Assembly: GCA_030762935.1 (NCBI GenBank)
Contig: CM060883.1
Coordinates: 30,312,501-30,376,500 of the forward strand
From: Hymenopus coronatus
Lineage: Eukaryota > Arthropoda > Insecta > Mantodea > Hymenopodidae
Reading direction: 5' to 3'
DNA: 64,000 nt
Under the pieces are notes generated by a model. The model was not told where the DNA came from, did no database searches, and was given only the letters and a program-made list of their open reading frames with translations. Positions 1 through 11,687 of this stretch are shown here, in pieces. The translations under genes were made by a program, and so were the position numbers. The stretch's first letter is position 1, and each line of letters starts with the position of its first letter.

Positions 1-110
1 CTAGCTCATGTATCACATAACGTCAAATAACCAACAACTGCAATAGGGAGTTAATCCTAAAACGGATCCCGTTATTTTCAGATTCTAAAGAATTACACCA
101 TACTTATTTC

Positions 111-700
111 TTTATTTAAACGATGTGACCAAGGGAACGATAGTTAATACATAAGAAATATATTTGATTTTCACAGTTAGCTTGCGTCATTGTCTCCATA
201 ACCAGGGGCATGCCCTTAGCATTGAAGAAGAAAAATAGAGCAGTAGGTACTACGGCCTTCTGATGGCAAATAATAAATACGTATTTCAGGTGTTCGTCAC
301 CAGCAAAGCTTCTTTATTTTAAACGATAGGAGTAAGTAAAGGACAAAATGTATTTGAATTTCACTGCTGCGTTGTGTCATCTCGATAAACTGTTGCGTTA
401 CCTTAACATTGGATTGGGAGGGAAAATACTACTATCGCTATCTATCGGAAAATAAATAACTACTTACTTCAGGTGTTCATCGTTAGGAAATCTTCTTTGA
501 TTCTTTATTTTAAACGATAGGAGTAAGGAAATGACAGTTAATACATAAAAATGTATTTGAATTTCACTGCTGCATTGCGTCAATGTGTCGATAAACTGGT
601 GCGTTATCTTAACATTGAATGGGAAGGAAATATGTAGCAGTACCACGACCATTTAGCAATAAATAACTTGTACCACTGCCATCTGGCGGCCATTAACTGA
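111..700. repeat. Tandem repeat, ~195-bp unit, three units
   Basis: Three imperfect head-to-tail units each open with a TTCTTTATTTTAAACGAT-like stretch at about 111, 310 and 504, giving spacings of 199 and 194 bp. Each unit then carries a TGTATTTGAATTTCACTG-like stretch and a run resembling CCTTAACATTGAATGGG. The first unit is the most diverged. No coding potential is visible. The short inverted piece at about 1549-1580 matches the part of the unit that contains TACGTATTTCAGGTGTTCGTC. Confidence 0.8.
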
Positions 701-889
701 AATGCGTTCACTTAGCACGGTTTTTATTCATATTATGAGATTTTAAATATTTTCCCGTAATATTTTTAAACATTTTCATCTCGACAAACCTTGTCGTGAC
801 AATAACGAACACAACAAAAAAAAAAAAAAAAGAATTGCTCAATTTGATGCAGTCGTTGGGAAGCGATTCGCGTACATACATTTCAGTGA

Positions 890-1050
890 TTCATTTTTTT
901 ATATATAGATTTATACCTTTCAAAATCTTTATCGAATTTGAATGAACATTGGTATCCATATTACTATAATATCAGTGCAACTACAACATTACTTTCAGAA
1001 AAATCTACACAGAAATATAGAAAGTTGAAATGGCATTCCCAGTGTCCCTT
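890..1050 (+). repeat. Repeat B, copy 1
   Basis: This stretch resembles 29275-29432: both contain an AAC/TCGAATTTGAATGAA-like segment, then ATCCATATTACTATAAT or close to it, and end in TCAGAAAAATCTACACAGAA-like sequence followed by a C-rich CAGTGTCCCTT-like end. Family unknown. The overlapping 120-codon frame at 938-1300 has no recognisable domain and is not called as a gene. Confidence 0.55.
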
Positions 1051-1351
1051 AAACAAATATACCACTCTGCATTCCAGTCACATGCCCAACTATTCAATTA
1101 TTTTAAATCTAACAAGTGTTACTATATCAGAATTTGTACATATCAGTTTTATTTTCATATTTGGGTGTATTCTCCACATCTCTTTGTCCTTTATCGGCCC
1201 TACACTTTGCTCACCATTTTGCTTTTCCATCTTGACTTCTGTCACACCCAGGTTTCACATTCATACATCACAACAGGTTAATTCTGTTGTAGATCTGTAA
1301 TTTAGACTTTTTTCCCGACATCTACTTTTTTCATTGTTTTGTGAATGCAGA
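1051..1351. other. No gene recognised
   Basis: AT-rich unique-looking sequence. Two overlapping frames of 83-120 codons are open here, but they match nothing I recognise and their composition is typical of AT-rich noncoding DNA. Confidence 0.5.
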
Positions 1352-1552
1352 AAATATTTGATGTGTTACATTCACATAAATGTTTCTACCTGCTCTCAAA
1401 AGAAACTCCTTACTTAAGCTTATTTTTCTTTCTACTCCGTGTTAATTCAAATAAACATTAGTAGAATGATATTATTCCTTATGCTCATATAAGCAGAAAG
1501 GTAATAAGAGAATACCCTAGGCTAAAACGAGCTCAAATGCTTTAAAAGCTGG
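1352..1552 (-). mobile_element. Element A fragment (D end)
   Basis: It begins with the D-end signature ATGTGTTACATTCACAT and runs through the first ~200 bp of the element. It breaks abruptly at about 1553, where an inverted piece of the 111-700 tandem unit starts (GACGAACACCTGAAATACG). Confidence 0.75.
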
Positions 1553-1687
1553 CGACGAACACCTGAAATACGTTCTTATTATTTGATATGTTCCCTCACG
1601 TACAAATACCAACTAAATAAATAATAACGAAGCTTGCACAGAACCGCTCAACGCGTATGTTAGGAGATCACAAACTGAGCACGAGGT

Positions 1688-2094
1688 TGGAAATAAGAGA
1701 TGGGCAAAAACTAACAACACAAAAAATGGAGCACCTTAATACATACAATTTATGTTATATAGGTAATATTTTTTGTGGTGTTGATCGTTTTTGAGATATT
1801 CCTTGTTTCTGGTTTCAGCTTTAAAAAGCCTATACTTTTCTCATACAGAAATTTGTCAACTCCTTTCCATACAAAGACACTTTAGTCACATAGCAACCAT
1901 CTTTTGATTATCACTTTAACCTATGGTACTCCCTTATTTCGCTTCTACTTATAAGAAAGCAAGTAATAATACTATTTCTGCTAATTTTTTCTCGATTAGC
2001 ATGAAGTAAATAAAAACATGAGTTTTTTAACAATAATTTGTTGTAGAGATGTACAGAAAGTCATGCGAATGGAACACATCAGATATTTTTTTTT
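1688..2094 (+). mobile_element. Element A copy, P half missing
   Basis: It starts in the middle of the element (AACAACACAAAAAATGGAGC) and continues to a good D end with GAATGGAACACATCAGAT at about 2065-2087. The hairpin end and the GT tract are absent. Confidence 0.85.
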
Positions 2095-2699
2095 AATATT
2101 AGTGCATGCAAATTGATGCTCACTAATAATTAATTTTTGTTGTGTCATCCCTGTTCTCCTGCGCTATCTTCGTGCGGTTACTTGCTGCATGACGATCACT
2201 TGAGCAGACCGCCTCTTCCCCCTAAGCCATGTACTGCGCAACTAGACTGCTCTCGTCTATTTACATGGACAGTACTTCCCATGCTTTTAAATTTAGCTTG
2301 CACGTATGCATCGAGTGAGAGCCTCTCTTTCACGTTTGACCTATAAAAGACCTTATCCTTCTTTGGTATATAAGTAGTTACAATGCAGCGATTATGGAGT
2401 CGGTAAAGAATTCAACGTGCACCACATACATGACTCTATGTTTGAAGGTAATGGATGCGAAAGTCGTCCTAAGGTATAATGTGTATCAGCATATAAGGTT
2501 ATCTCGACTTTCCAGTTTGATGTTGGCAATATTTTAGCTGTCGAAATACATTTAGACTGCCCGGAATACACGGACTTCGGAATCTATCAAGATAAATTAT
2601 TATATTAATAAATGTCTGCGTAAATAAAAGCCTAACAATATGATACTCCATTTTGCCAAGTTCTATGCTTGTGCAAACTATACTGCCAAATCATATTAC
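2095..2699. other. No gene recognised
   Basis: Mixed-composition sequence between Element A copies. A 69-codon frame at 2137-2346 is open but unrecognised. Nothing else identifiable. Confidence 0.5.
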
Positions 2700-3265
2700 T
2701 TTTTCTACCACACATGGTAGGTAGAGACAGTTTGCATTTCACCCAAAAATTCGAGACCAAGATTTCACCGGAAACACGTATTGAAGAAACCTAAATCAAA
2801 ATTAAGTACATTTTGAAATATATAAGCGTGTTTGTCTGAATAGTATAATAAAAAATCCATAAATATTAAACACAATAAAATGAGATCTCATCAAAACACA
2901 CAAGTTATGTCTTACACGTTTATATTGTGAGCATTTCCGAGATATCCTTTGTTTTTGGTTTTAATTTTAAAATATTTATACGTTTTTCAAACATTAAGTC
3001 ATCATTCTTGTCTCTTTTGTTTTATCCTGGCTATGCAAAGAGAACCTAATTTCAAGGACAATGCAATAACGACAACGTTTATAACATTTAACTGTCGCTT
3101 AAACTAGTGTACTACCTTATTTCCCTTCTTCTTACAAGGAAACAAGTAATAAGACAATTTCTGATAATGTTTATCTCGATTAGCATGAAGTATGTACTTC
3201 TTTTTAAGAAGTTTGTTTGCAGAACAGGTAGAAAAATTGGTGTGAATGGAAAACAGATTTCTTTT
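2700..3265 (+). mobile_element. Element A copy with internal deletion
   Basis: It has a recognisable P-end-proximal part (ATTTCACCCAAAAATTCGAG, ATTTCACCGGAAAC) at about 2735-2780, then jumps to the distal half from about 2880 to a D end near 3258. The GT tract and the following ~300 bp are deleted. Confidence 0.8.
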
Positions 3266-3330
3266 TCTTTAGTTTAAATTTCTGGTCACGGAGGTTTAAG
3301 TTAGGGTCATTTGTTTTTATATAAGCTTAA

Positions 3331-3471
3331 TTTTTATTTTCTCTATGCGTACCATGTACATAGTGTATAGAGAAGGTATTGTATTGCACCCAAAAATTCG
3401 ATACCGATATGTTTTGAGACCCTCTGAATCCAAAAAAAGCATTTCTCGAAAAATGTCCGTGTGCGTATGTC

Positions 3472-3516
<45 letters not shown>

Positions 3517-4236
3517 CAGTGGGCAGCATAGCTCAAAAACGAAAAGACTGTTAAGTACCAAACTTGGTATTTAAGTTTGGTATCGTCCAAGGATGTGACA
3601 CGAAGATTTTCAAAAAACATCCCCCCACCTCAAACTACCCTTTACATGGAAAACATTTTGGAAATTTTCATTTTCTTAAAAATGACTAACGATTTGGATT
3701 AAAATATCGTATATTAGAGATATTTACCTGACAAATAAAATGTATATCTTGAATTTTCTGGGAATAGCCTCTGAAGACTACTTTATTCTGGATGCATTTT
3801 ACGGAATTTTCCATAACTGCTAAACCGTAAGAGATGGACGAAAACTTAAAACACACAAAATGTAGAGTATGTTAAAACACACAATTTATGTCATGTATAA
3901 CATTATATACATATATATAATGTATATATAATGTATATATATATTTTTCGTGGAGTTAATCGTTTTTTAGATATTCCTGGAGTTTGACTTCAGCTTTGAA
4001 AAGCATACTTTTCTCATACAGGAATCTGTCAACTCCTGTCCATACAAACAAAGGAACTTCAGTCACATAGCAACCAGCTTTTGACTATCACTTTAACCTA
4101 TAGTACCCCCTTACTAACAAGGAAGCAAGTAATAAGACTATTTCTGCTAATTTCTTCTCGATTAGTTGAAGTAAATAGAATACTTTGTTACACAGATGTA
4201 GAGAAAGTCATGTGAATGGAACACATAAGATTTTTT
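3331..4236 (+). mobile_element. Element A copy, complete
   Basis: This copy runs from the P-end palindrome (TTTTATTTTCTCTATGCG then ACCATGTACATAGTGTATAG) to the D end (AGAAAGTCATGTGAATGG). Order inside: P hairpin; ATTCCACCC/GCACCCAAAAATTCGATACCG block; GT tract at about 3477-3515; the TAGCTCAAAAACGAAAAG block; a run of C's at about 3620; AAAATGACTAACGATTTGGATT; ATGTATATCTTGAATTTTCT; AACACACAATTTATGTCATG; CACTTTAACCTATAGTACCC; D end. No frame stays open across the element. Comparing copies, this order is constant across the family. The layout suggests a Helentron-derived non-autonomous element, which is an inference. Confidence 0.9.
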
Positions 4237-4596
4237 GATCCAGTATTATCACTAAACAAAAACTATGCAGTACATTAAATAATCACAATATGAACATCTC
4301 TAGGCCTCAGGTGACTTCATTTGTTTACCTTCCCCCCCCCCCTTTGCTGGCAACACTCATATTTTTGCTTACGGCGTGGAAACACTTTCTTCTTGATAGA
4401 AGCTGCCATGCCTTTCCCCTCCGTGCATATTTTTCATACTAATTGTTAATTAAGAAGCTATATTGACAAGAGTGACTGTGGTGTGTTATTTCAAATCGGG
4501 AGTGTAATACAGCTCCGAAGTGAAAGCCAGGCCTAATTTTACCTTTTCATTTGTGTTATATTAGACTTACAACAGTTTTCTACTATTACTAAATAG
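4237..4596. other. No gene recognised
   Basis: Unique-looking sequence with an 11-base C run at about 4331. No repeat family or coding frame recognised. Confidence 0.5.
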
Positions 4597-5513
4597 TTTT
4601 ACTTTCTCTAGCACGTATGCAAAATGTACATAGTAGGTAGAGAAATTATTATATTCCACCCAAAAAATGATTAAAATGGTCAGGTTGAGTGTATGTCAGG
4701 CATAATTCAAAAACAAAAATTCGGGTAAATACCACACCAAACTTGGTAATTAGATTCAGCATCTTCCAAGGTTGCGGCATTGAGGATTTTTCATAAAAAT
4801 CTCCCCATCCCAAGCTACCTTTTACATGGAAATATTTTTCAAAGTGTCTATTATTTCAAAAACGACTAGCGATTTTGTTTAAAATACTGTATATAATGAT
4901 ATTTACATGAGAAACAAAATGTATATCCTAAATTTCCTGCGAACAACCTCTGACTCCTCTTCATTCTGAATTAAATAAGATGTAAACACAAATTTATTAC
5001 ACAAAAATTATGGATCTCATTAAAACACACGACTTCTTCTTTTACATTTTTGTCGTGGAGCTAACCGTTTCCGAGATATTCTTGCTATTGTTTTATTTTT
5101 AAAATGCCTAAGCTTTTCTCAAACAGGAAGTTCTCCGTATTTTGTTTTTGTACTGCTGGCCATGCAAGAAGCGAATTTCAACGACAATCGCATAGCAACA
5201 ACTTTTAAAACATTTGACTATCACTTTAGAGTAGTGTATTCCCCTATCTCATGGAGTAGAAACAAGAAGAATTTTTTGTAAATTTGTTTAGGTAGGGTTT
5301 AACGCCTGCTTTTACTACATACAGCACCGCAGGCAATGACACTGATAAGACATGGAATGAAAATGGAGCAGTGTAGATATGCGATGACGGTGGGAAACCG
5401 GAGAATCCGGAGAAAAGCCGCCCCTATGCCAAGCTGTCCATCACAAATCCCACTTGCGGTCGCCTGGGATCGGAATAGGTATAGGTCATGTGAATGAAAC
5501 ATAGCAGATCTTT
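4597..5513 (+). mobile_element. Element A copy split by SINE2
   Basis: The P end (ACTTTCTCTAGCACGTATGC) and the interior continue to about 5290, where a minus-strand SINE2 interrupts. The D end resumes at about 5476 (ATAGGTCATGTGAATGAAAC). The GT tract has shrunk to a few bases near 4690. Confidence 0.85.
5291..5475 (-). mobile_element. SINE2 copy nested in Element A
   Basis: On the minus strand it reads from a GATCCCAGGCGACCGCAAGT box-B-side sequence through CGGGGCGGC/CTCCGGATTCTCCGG to GGCGTTAAACCCTACC, as in the copies at 10319 and 38100. The tRNA-like box A is missing, so the copy is 5'-truncated. It lies within the D-proximal part of an Element A. Confidence 0.75.
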
Positions 5514-6309
5514 GCTTTCTCTACAGGTACTATGTATATAGTGTATAGAGAAGGTATTGTATTGCACCCAAAAATTGATATCAAGATTTCACCAGAAATA
5601 CATGTTTTTTTTTTTTAGAAAAAATGGCCCTGAATGTATGTGTGTATATGTATGTCAGGATAGCAAAAAACCGAAAATTATGTGTTATATACCAAACTTG
5701 GTATTTAAGTTCAGTATCTTCAAAAATAGGTCACAAAGATTTACAATCCCACCACCTTCAACTTCCCTTTATATGGAAACATTTTAAAAAATGTTGAATT
5801 TCTCAAAAATGGCTCTAACGATTCTGATTAAAATATCGTATATTAAAGATATTTACATCGCAAATAAAATGTATATCTTGAATTTTCTGGGAATAACCTC
5901 TGAAGACATCTTCATTCTGGATAACTTTTGCACAACTGGTAAATCGTAAAAGATAGGGAAAAAGTTATTACACAAAAAATGTATATCTCTTTAAAACACC
6001 CAATTTATGCCAGATACTTTTTATCGTGGAGTTGACAATTTCTGAGATATTCCACGTTATTGGTTTCAATTTCCAAATACTTTAACTTTTCCAACAGGAA
6101 TTCTTCAATTTCTGGCCATGTAAACGAAGGAAATTCAATCGCATAGCAACCAGCTTTTAAAGGACTTGACTATCGCTTTAGCGTAATGTTTTCCCTCATT
6201 TCCAATCTACTTACAAGGAGGCAAGTAATAGGACAATTTCTGCTAATTTTTTCTCGATTATTATGAAGTGGATAGAAGAATAAGCTTTTTAATATTAATT
6301 TGTTATTTT
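5513..6309 (+). mobile_element. Element A copy, left arm of inverted pair
   Basis: P end with CTATGTATATAGTGTATAGA at about 5530-5550. The GT tract is reduced and degenerate near 5637-5655. The copy is truncated just before its D end at about 6309, where it meets an oppositely oriented copy. Confidence 0.85.
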
Positions 6310-7100
6310 TAGAAAACTTATACTTCCATTTACTTCATGCTAATTGAGAAAAAATAACAGAAATAATCTTATTACTTGTTTCCTTTTAAGTAGAAGCGAA
6401 ATAAAAGAGTAACATGGGTTAAAGTGATAATCGAAAGCTGGTTGCTATGTGACTGAAGTTCCTTTGTTTGTATAGATAGGAGTTGACAAATTCCTGTATG
6501 AGAAAAGAACAAGTTTTTTAAAGCTGAAATTAATAACAAGGAATAACTAAAAAATGATCAACTCCAAAAAAAATGTACATGTTGTGTGTTTTATCCTGAT
6601 CTACACTTTTTGTGTAGTAAGTTTTTGTCTAGCTCTTACGGTTTACCAGTTACGCAAAATTCAATAAAAATTATCCAGAACAAAGCGGTCTTTAGAGGAT
6701 ATTCCCAGAAAATTCAAAATATACATTTTATTTGTCGTATAAATATCTTTAATATACGATATTTTAATCAAAATCGTTAGAACCATTTTTTGAGAAAATG
6801 AAACTTTTAGAAATTTTTTCCATGTCAAGGGTAGTTTGGGGTGGGGTATCTTCTTGAAATCTTCGCGTCTTATCCTTAGAAGATAGCAAACTTAAATACC
6901 ATTTGTGATATGGTCTTTTTATTTTTGAGCTATGCTGTATGCACACACACACATGGACCTTTTCAAAGAGTGTTTTTTTTTATTCGGGGGGTCCTAAAAC
7001 GTGCATTTCCGGTGAAATCTCGGTATCGAATTGTTGGGTGGAATGCAATACCCTCTCTATACACTATGTATATAGGACGTGCAGAGAAAATAAAAATGCG
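6310..7100 (-). mobile_element. Element A copy, right arm of inverted pair
   Basis: It starts at AACTTATACTTCCATTTACT, lacking the outermost D end, and ends in the P palindrome (ACACTATGTATATAGGACG). It forms an ~800-bp inverted repeat with 5513-6309. Confidence 0.85.
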
Positions 7101-7196
7101 TTTGGTTTTTGATTCAGGGGACCTGAAATATGTATTTCCTCAATTTTTAATACAGAATTTATGGATGGAATTCATTATTTCTATACTACTGTAAAG
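7101..7196 (-). mobile_element. Element A fragment (P side)
   Basis: GATTCAGGGGACCTGAAATA and the following TGGATGGAATTCATTATTTC match the ~90 bp just inside the P end in minus orientation. The hairpin is eroded. Confidence 0.6.
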
Positions 7197-7577
7197 TGTG
7201 CAAGGTACTGGATGTAAGAAATAAAGAAGTAAAGAGAAGATACAACATTCCGAGCAAGGGCCATGACGCAGTGAAGCGTGAGCGACCCCATTTCGCCCTA
7301 GGGCTCCAGCCCTTCAAATATTTACTTATCCCCTTCATACAAGCTTGCCAGCCAATCAGGCGGTGGGTATTGAAATGAAGTTACATGAACATCTTGTATG
7401 TAGTACGTGTATTCGGGCGACACAAGGCTTCTTATGCAAACTTGCTCCTTGAACAAGAAGCAGGTCATCGCAACTGCAGTCAAGGTCTGCCTGCAGTTAA
7501 ACAACCAAACAAAGTCTTGCATAACTCTGGTTCCTGAGCAGGAAGTGAAAATTATACATGGTCAGCGGTCTCCTCGT
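7197..7577. other. No gene recognised
   Basis: Moderate-GC sequence leading into the satellite. Open frames at 7196-7378, 7322-7522 and 7407-7676 overlap on both strands and none resembles a known protein. Confidence 0.5.
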
Positions 7578-9700
7578 TTCTGTATTTATGTAACCCGTGC
7601 AACAAATACAATCCACCTTCTTGCTAGGATTTTGTACTGCAGTCCTACTCCTCTCCTAGCTTCCTTATATATGTAACCCGTGTAACAAATACAATCCACC
7701 TTCTTGCTAGGATTTTGTACTGCAGTCCTACTCCTCTCCTAGCTTCCTTATATATGTAACCCGTGCAACAAATACAATCCACCTTCTTGCTAGGATTTTG
7801 TGCTGCAGTCCTACTCCTCTCCTAGCTTCCTTATATATGTAACCCGTGCAACAAATACAATCCACCTTCTTGCTAGGATTTTGTACTGCAGTCCTTCTCC
7901 TCTCCTAGCTTCCTTATATATGTAACCCGTGTAACAAATACAATTCACTTTCTTGCTAGGATTTTGTACTGCAGTCCTTCTCCTCTCCTAGCTTCCTTAT
8001 ATATGTAACCCGTGTAACAAATACAATTCACCTTCTTGATAGGATTTTGTACTGCAGTCCTACTCCTCTCCTAGCTTCCTTATATATGTAACCCGTGTAA
8101 CAAATACAATTCACCTTCTTGCTAGGATTTTGTACTGCAGTCCTTCTCCTCTCCTAGCTTCCTTATATATGTAACCCGTGTAACAAATACAATTCACCTT
8201 CTTGCTAGGATTTTGTACTGCAGTCCTACTCCTCTCCTAGCTTCCCATTTATAACCCGTGTAACTAATACAATTCACATTCTTGCTAGGATTTTGTTCTG
8301 CAGTCCTACTCCTCTCCTAGCTTCCTTATATATGTAACCCGTGTAACAAATACAATTCACCTTTTTTCTAGGATTTTGTAATGCAGTCTTACTCCTCTCC
8401 TAGCTTCCTTATATATGTAACCCGGTAACACATACAATTCACCTTTTTGCTAGGATTTTGTAAAGCAGTCCTACTCCTTTCCTAGCTTCCTTATATATGT
8501 AACCCGTGTAACAAATACAATTCACCTTCTTGCTAGGATTTTGTACTGCAGTCCTACTCCTCTCCTAGTTTCTGTATTTATGTAACCCGTGCAACAAATA
8601 CAATTCACCTTCTTGCTAGGATTTTGTACTGCAGTCCTACTCCTCTCCTAGCTTCCTTATTTATGTAACCCGTGCAACAAATACAATTCACCTTCTTGCT
8701 AGAATTTTGTACTGCAGTCCTACTCTTTTCCGAGTTTCTGTATTTATGTAACAAATACAATTCACCTTCCTGCTAGGATTTTGTACTGCAGTCCTACTCC
8801 TCTCCTAGCTTCCTTATTTATGTAACCCGTGCAACAAATACAATTCACCTTCTTGCTAGGATTTTGTGCTGCAGTCCTACACTTTTCCGAGTTTCTGTAT
8901 TTATGTAACAAATACAATTCACCTTCTTGCTAGGATTTTGTACTGCAGTCCTACTCTTCTTCTAGTTTATGTATTTTTGTAACAAATACAATTCACCTTC
9001 TTGCTAGGATTTTGTGCTGCAGTCCTACTCTTTTCCGAGTTTTTGTATTTATGTAACAAATACAATTCACCTTCTTGCTAGGATTTTGTGCTGCAGTTCT
9101 ACTCTTCTTCTAGTTTCTGTATTTATGTAACAAATACAATTCACCTTCTTGCTAGGATTTTGTGCTGCAGTTCTACTCTTCTTCTAGTTTCTGTATTTAT
9201 GAAACAAATACAATTCACCTTCTTGCTAGGATTTTGTGCTGCAGTTCTACTCTTCTTCTAGTTTCTGTATTTATGAAACAAATACAATTCACTTTCTTGC
9301 TAGGATTTTGTGCTGCAGTTCTACTCTTCTTCTAGTTTCTATATTTATGTAACAAATACAATTCACCTTCTTGCTAGGATTTTGTGCTGCAGTTCTACTC
9401 TTCTTCTAGTTTCTATATTTATGTAACAAATACAATTCACTTTCTTGCTAGGATTTTGTGCTGCAGTTCTACTCTTCTTCTAGTTTCTATATTTATGTAA
9501 CAAATACAATTCACCTTCTTGCTAGGATTTTGTGCTGCAGTTCTACTCTTCTTCTAGTTTCTATATTTATGTAACAAATACAATTCACCTTCTTGCTAGG
9601 ATTTTGTGCTGCAGTTCTACTCTACAGTTATTTATGTAACCCGTGCAACAAATACAATTCACCTTCTTGCTAGGATCTTGTATTTCAGTCTTACGAATTA
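7578..9700. repeat. Satellite array, 83-bp and 74-bp unit subfamilies
   Basis: About 27 head-to-tail units share CTTGCTAGGATTTTGTACTG followed by CAGTCCTACTCCTCTCC. Spacing measured between identical positions is 83 bp at the left (7665 to 7748) and 74 bp at the right (9121, 9195, 9269). The difference is a 9-base segment (CCCGTGTAA or CCCGTGCAA) present on the left and missing on most units after about 8740. The right block also carries TTCTACTCTTCTTCTAG. The last unit regains the 9 bases before the array decays near 9690. No coding function is visible. Confidence 0.95.
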
Positions 9701-9794
9701 CTCTACTCTTCTATAAATATTTTCTTAATGTGTGCATATGTGAAATTTGCCCAAAATAGTGTAAAGTTAAAATATCACTTTATTTCATAATAAA

Positions 9795-9822
9795 GGCCGC
9801 GTCGTAGCCGAATGCTTAGATC
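9795..9822 (+). mobile_element. SINE2 head fragment
   Basis: GGCCGCGTCGTAGCCGAATG matches the tRNA-like 5' head of SINE2 as read on the minus strand at 10535-10553. Only this head remains, abutting an Element A fragment. Confidence 0.5.
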
Positions 9823-10036
9823 TTCAGTGGCATCTTTGAAAGATACGGAACTTAAATATGAAGTTTGTTGCTTAATCAATTTTCGTTTTATGTTAATATG
9901 TTTACAGACACACAGGGCCCTTTTTCTAAAAATGATTTTTTTTTTGGAATCGTGGTAACTCAAAACATAAAAATTCAAAGTTTTGGATGGAATACAACAC
10001 TTCCCTACTTACTATACGTAGCAGAGAAAGCAAAAA
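9823..10036 (-). mobile_element. Element A fragment (P half)
   Basis: The segment from the AAGATACGGAACTTAAATA block to GCAGAGAAAG matches the P-side ~200 bp in minus orientation. The GT tract is reduced to ACACACAGG. Confidence 0.75.
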
Positions 10037-10318
10037 AGTAAGAAGAAAAGTATTGTGTATTGCACTCATCATTTAATCTACCTTTTACCGTTTATTAGTG
10101 AGCAAACCTTATGCTTGCTAAAGTTTTTTTCTACTTAATTTTAATCGAGTTCCACCTTTGAACAAATAGCTATATTACGCATTTCATTATAGATATAAGG
10201 CGAATAGCGCTAGTCAAACGTAATATGCGCGTGCCTTTACTTGGGTGCTCGGATACCTAATCTTAGGTTTGGCGCGCCTTCGGAAGCAGAGCAGAATGAC
10301 AACATTGAGACACGTAAC

Positions 10319-10553
10319 TTTTTTTTTTTGTAGTGTTTAACGCCCACTTTTAGTACTTGTGGCACCGCAGGCAATGACACTTGTGACACATGGAATGAAG
10401 ATGGAGCACCGGTCGAATACAATGTCGGGAAAAACCGGAGAACCGGGAGAAAACCCGCCCCTGCGCATCTTTTTCCACTACAAATCTCATATGTGGTTGC
10501 TTGGGATCAAACCCGGGCCGTCTAGGATCAAATTCGGCCACGACGCGGCCTAG
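10319..10553 (-). mobile_element. SINE2 copy, near complete
   Basis: On the minus strand the copy starts with GGCCGCGTCGTGGCCGAATT, has a box-B-like GGGTTTGATCCC, then GGCGGGTTTTCTCCCGG, GGTGCTCCATCTTCATTCC, CCTGCGGTGCCACAAGTACT, and ends in GGCGTTAAACACTAC with an A tail. A tRNA-like head with internal pol III boxes, a unique body and an A-rich 3' tail are the normal SINE layout. The two overlapping frames of 61-69 codons here are SINE translations. Confidence 0.85.
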
Positions 10554-10559
10554 ACACAT

Positions 10560-10770
10560 AACGCTTTACGCAGTGACATCTAGATTCCATCCCAGGGAAC
10601 TGCATCTGGCATTTGTGGTGAACAAAATCGTATTTGGGCGGCTTTTCTCGCGGTCTCTGGTTTCCCCTTTTCATTTCACCACCGGCTCCATAATCACTAG
10701 GTTTTGAACATAGTTGCGGTTTGGTTGCTATCTGCCAGAAAAATAGTCCCGAGCAGGGTTTCACTGAGAC
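10560..10770 (+). mobile_element. SINE2-related copy, head-to-head with previous
   Basis: GCATTTGTGGTGAACAAAAT, GGGCGGCTTTTCTCGCGG and TCTGGTTTCCCC correspond to the SINE2 body read on the plus strand. The head is degenerate (ACTGCATCTGGC) and the end, after about 10700, diverges from the other copies. Confidence 0.65.
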
Positions 10771-11687
10771 CTCCCCATCCTAAAGCACTATTAGTCATTT
10801 ACTCTAAACACCCAGTTCTGAAGGAAGCTACGAAGTGCAATAGAAGACGTTTTGCTTTTAATACAATCGAAAAATATAGGTAATGCATCGCAATATTATT
10901 CGCGCATGTAAACCACTATAACTAATTACTTCCGCAGCACAAATTATTATTTTGTACTTGTTATTTATACTATGTAAACACTTTAGTTTATTACAGAACT
11001 TTATACGCACTTCTGTGCTCATCCAAACCTATGATTTAAACTCAGCAGCGTATGAGGCGTCTGACTCTCCCTTCTCCGTTCGCTTGTAAATAACGTGCCA
11101 ATATACTAGAAGTTAACTTAACCTAAAGTTATGTCCGAATCGTAATAATCCATTTACCGTCATTTCATACCATTTGCCTCCTCGTTCTCATATCAGGCAT
11201 CCTGATTTAGCTTCTGTATGGTCCTCAACGTGTATCTGATCTCAGGCGCTGGCTTTTAAGTCCTTAGGGTTATAAGCTAAGTCTTACACAGAGGTGGGCA
11301 AGTAGCGGAAGAAGGGTAAGAGAAGAGCAATAGAGTTTGGTGAATATTACTGAACGCCATGCCTGAACTCATATTTTCAAAAAAATTATCTACAAATTGG
11401 TACCATTTGAAACAATCTTAACACAAGTACGATCCTTATGCTCTAGGTACGTATTTAAGGTATAGACTTGATTTTTATTGTTTAAGTATTTTTTGTTTAC
11501 TTACAGAATACCCATGCAGATAAAACAGGATGGAGAATCACTCGTTTGCAGATGACAACTGAAGTAGATTTACCTGGAAAAAATTAAAAATATATCATAG
11601 AATATTTTAGGAAAGTGCTAATGCTAGGATGAGAATTTTAAATGTATTAATTATTGTAAAAAAACATTACATTAATACTTCTTCTGG
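10771..11687. other. No gene recognised
   Basis: About 0.9 kb of AT-rich sequence with no recognised repeat, RNA gene or substantial frame. Confidence 0.5.

Noticed and set aside
938..1300. 120-codon plus frame
   Set aside because: It begins inside Repeat B, is compositionally AT-biased and lacks any recognisable domain or splice context.
4331..4341. C run as a possible regulatory element
   Set aside because: A homopolymer alone is not evidence of function and may be a sequencing artefact.
7578..9700. CRISPR-like array
   Set aside because: There are no unique spacers. The units are contiguous satellite monomers, and the window is eukaryotic.
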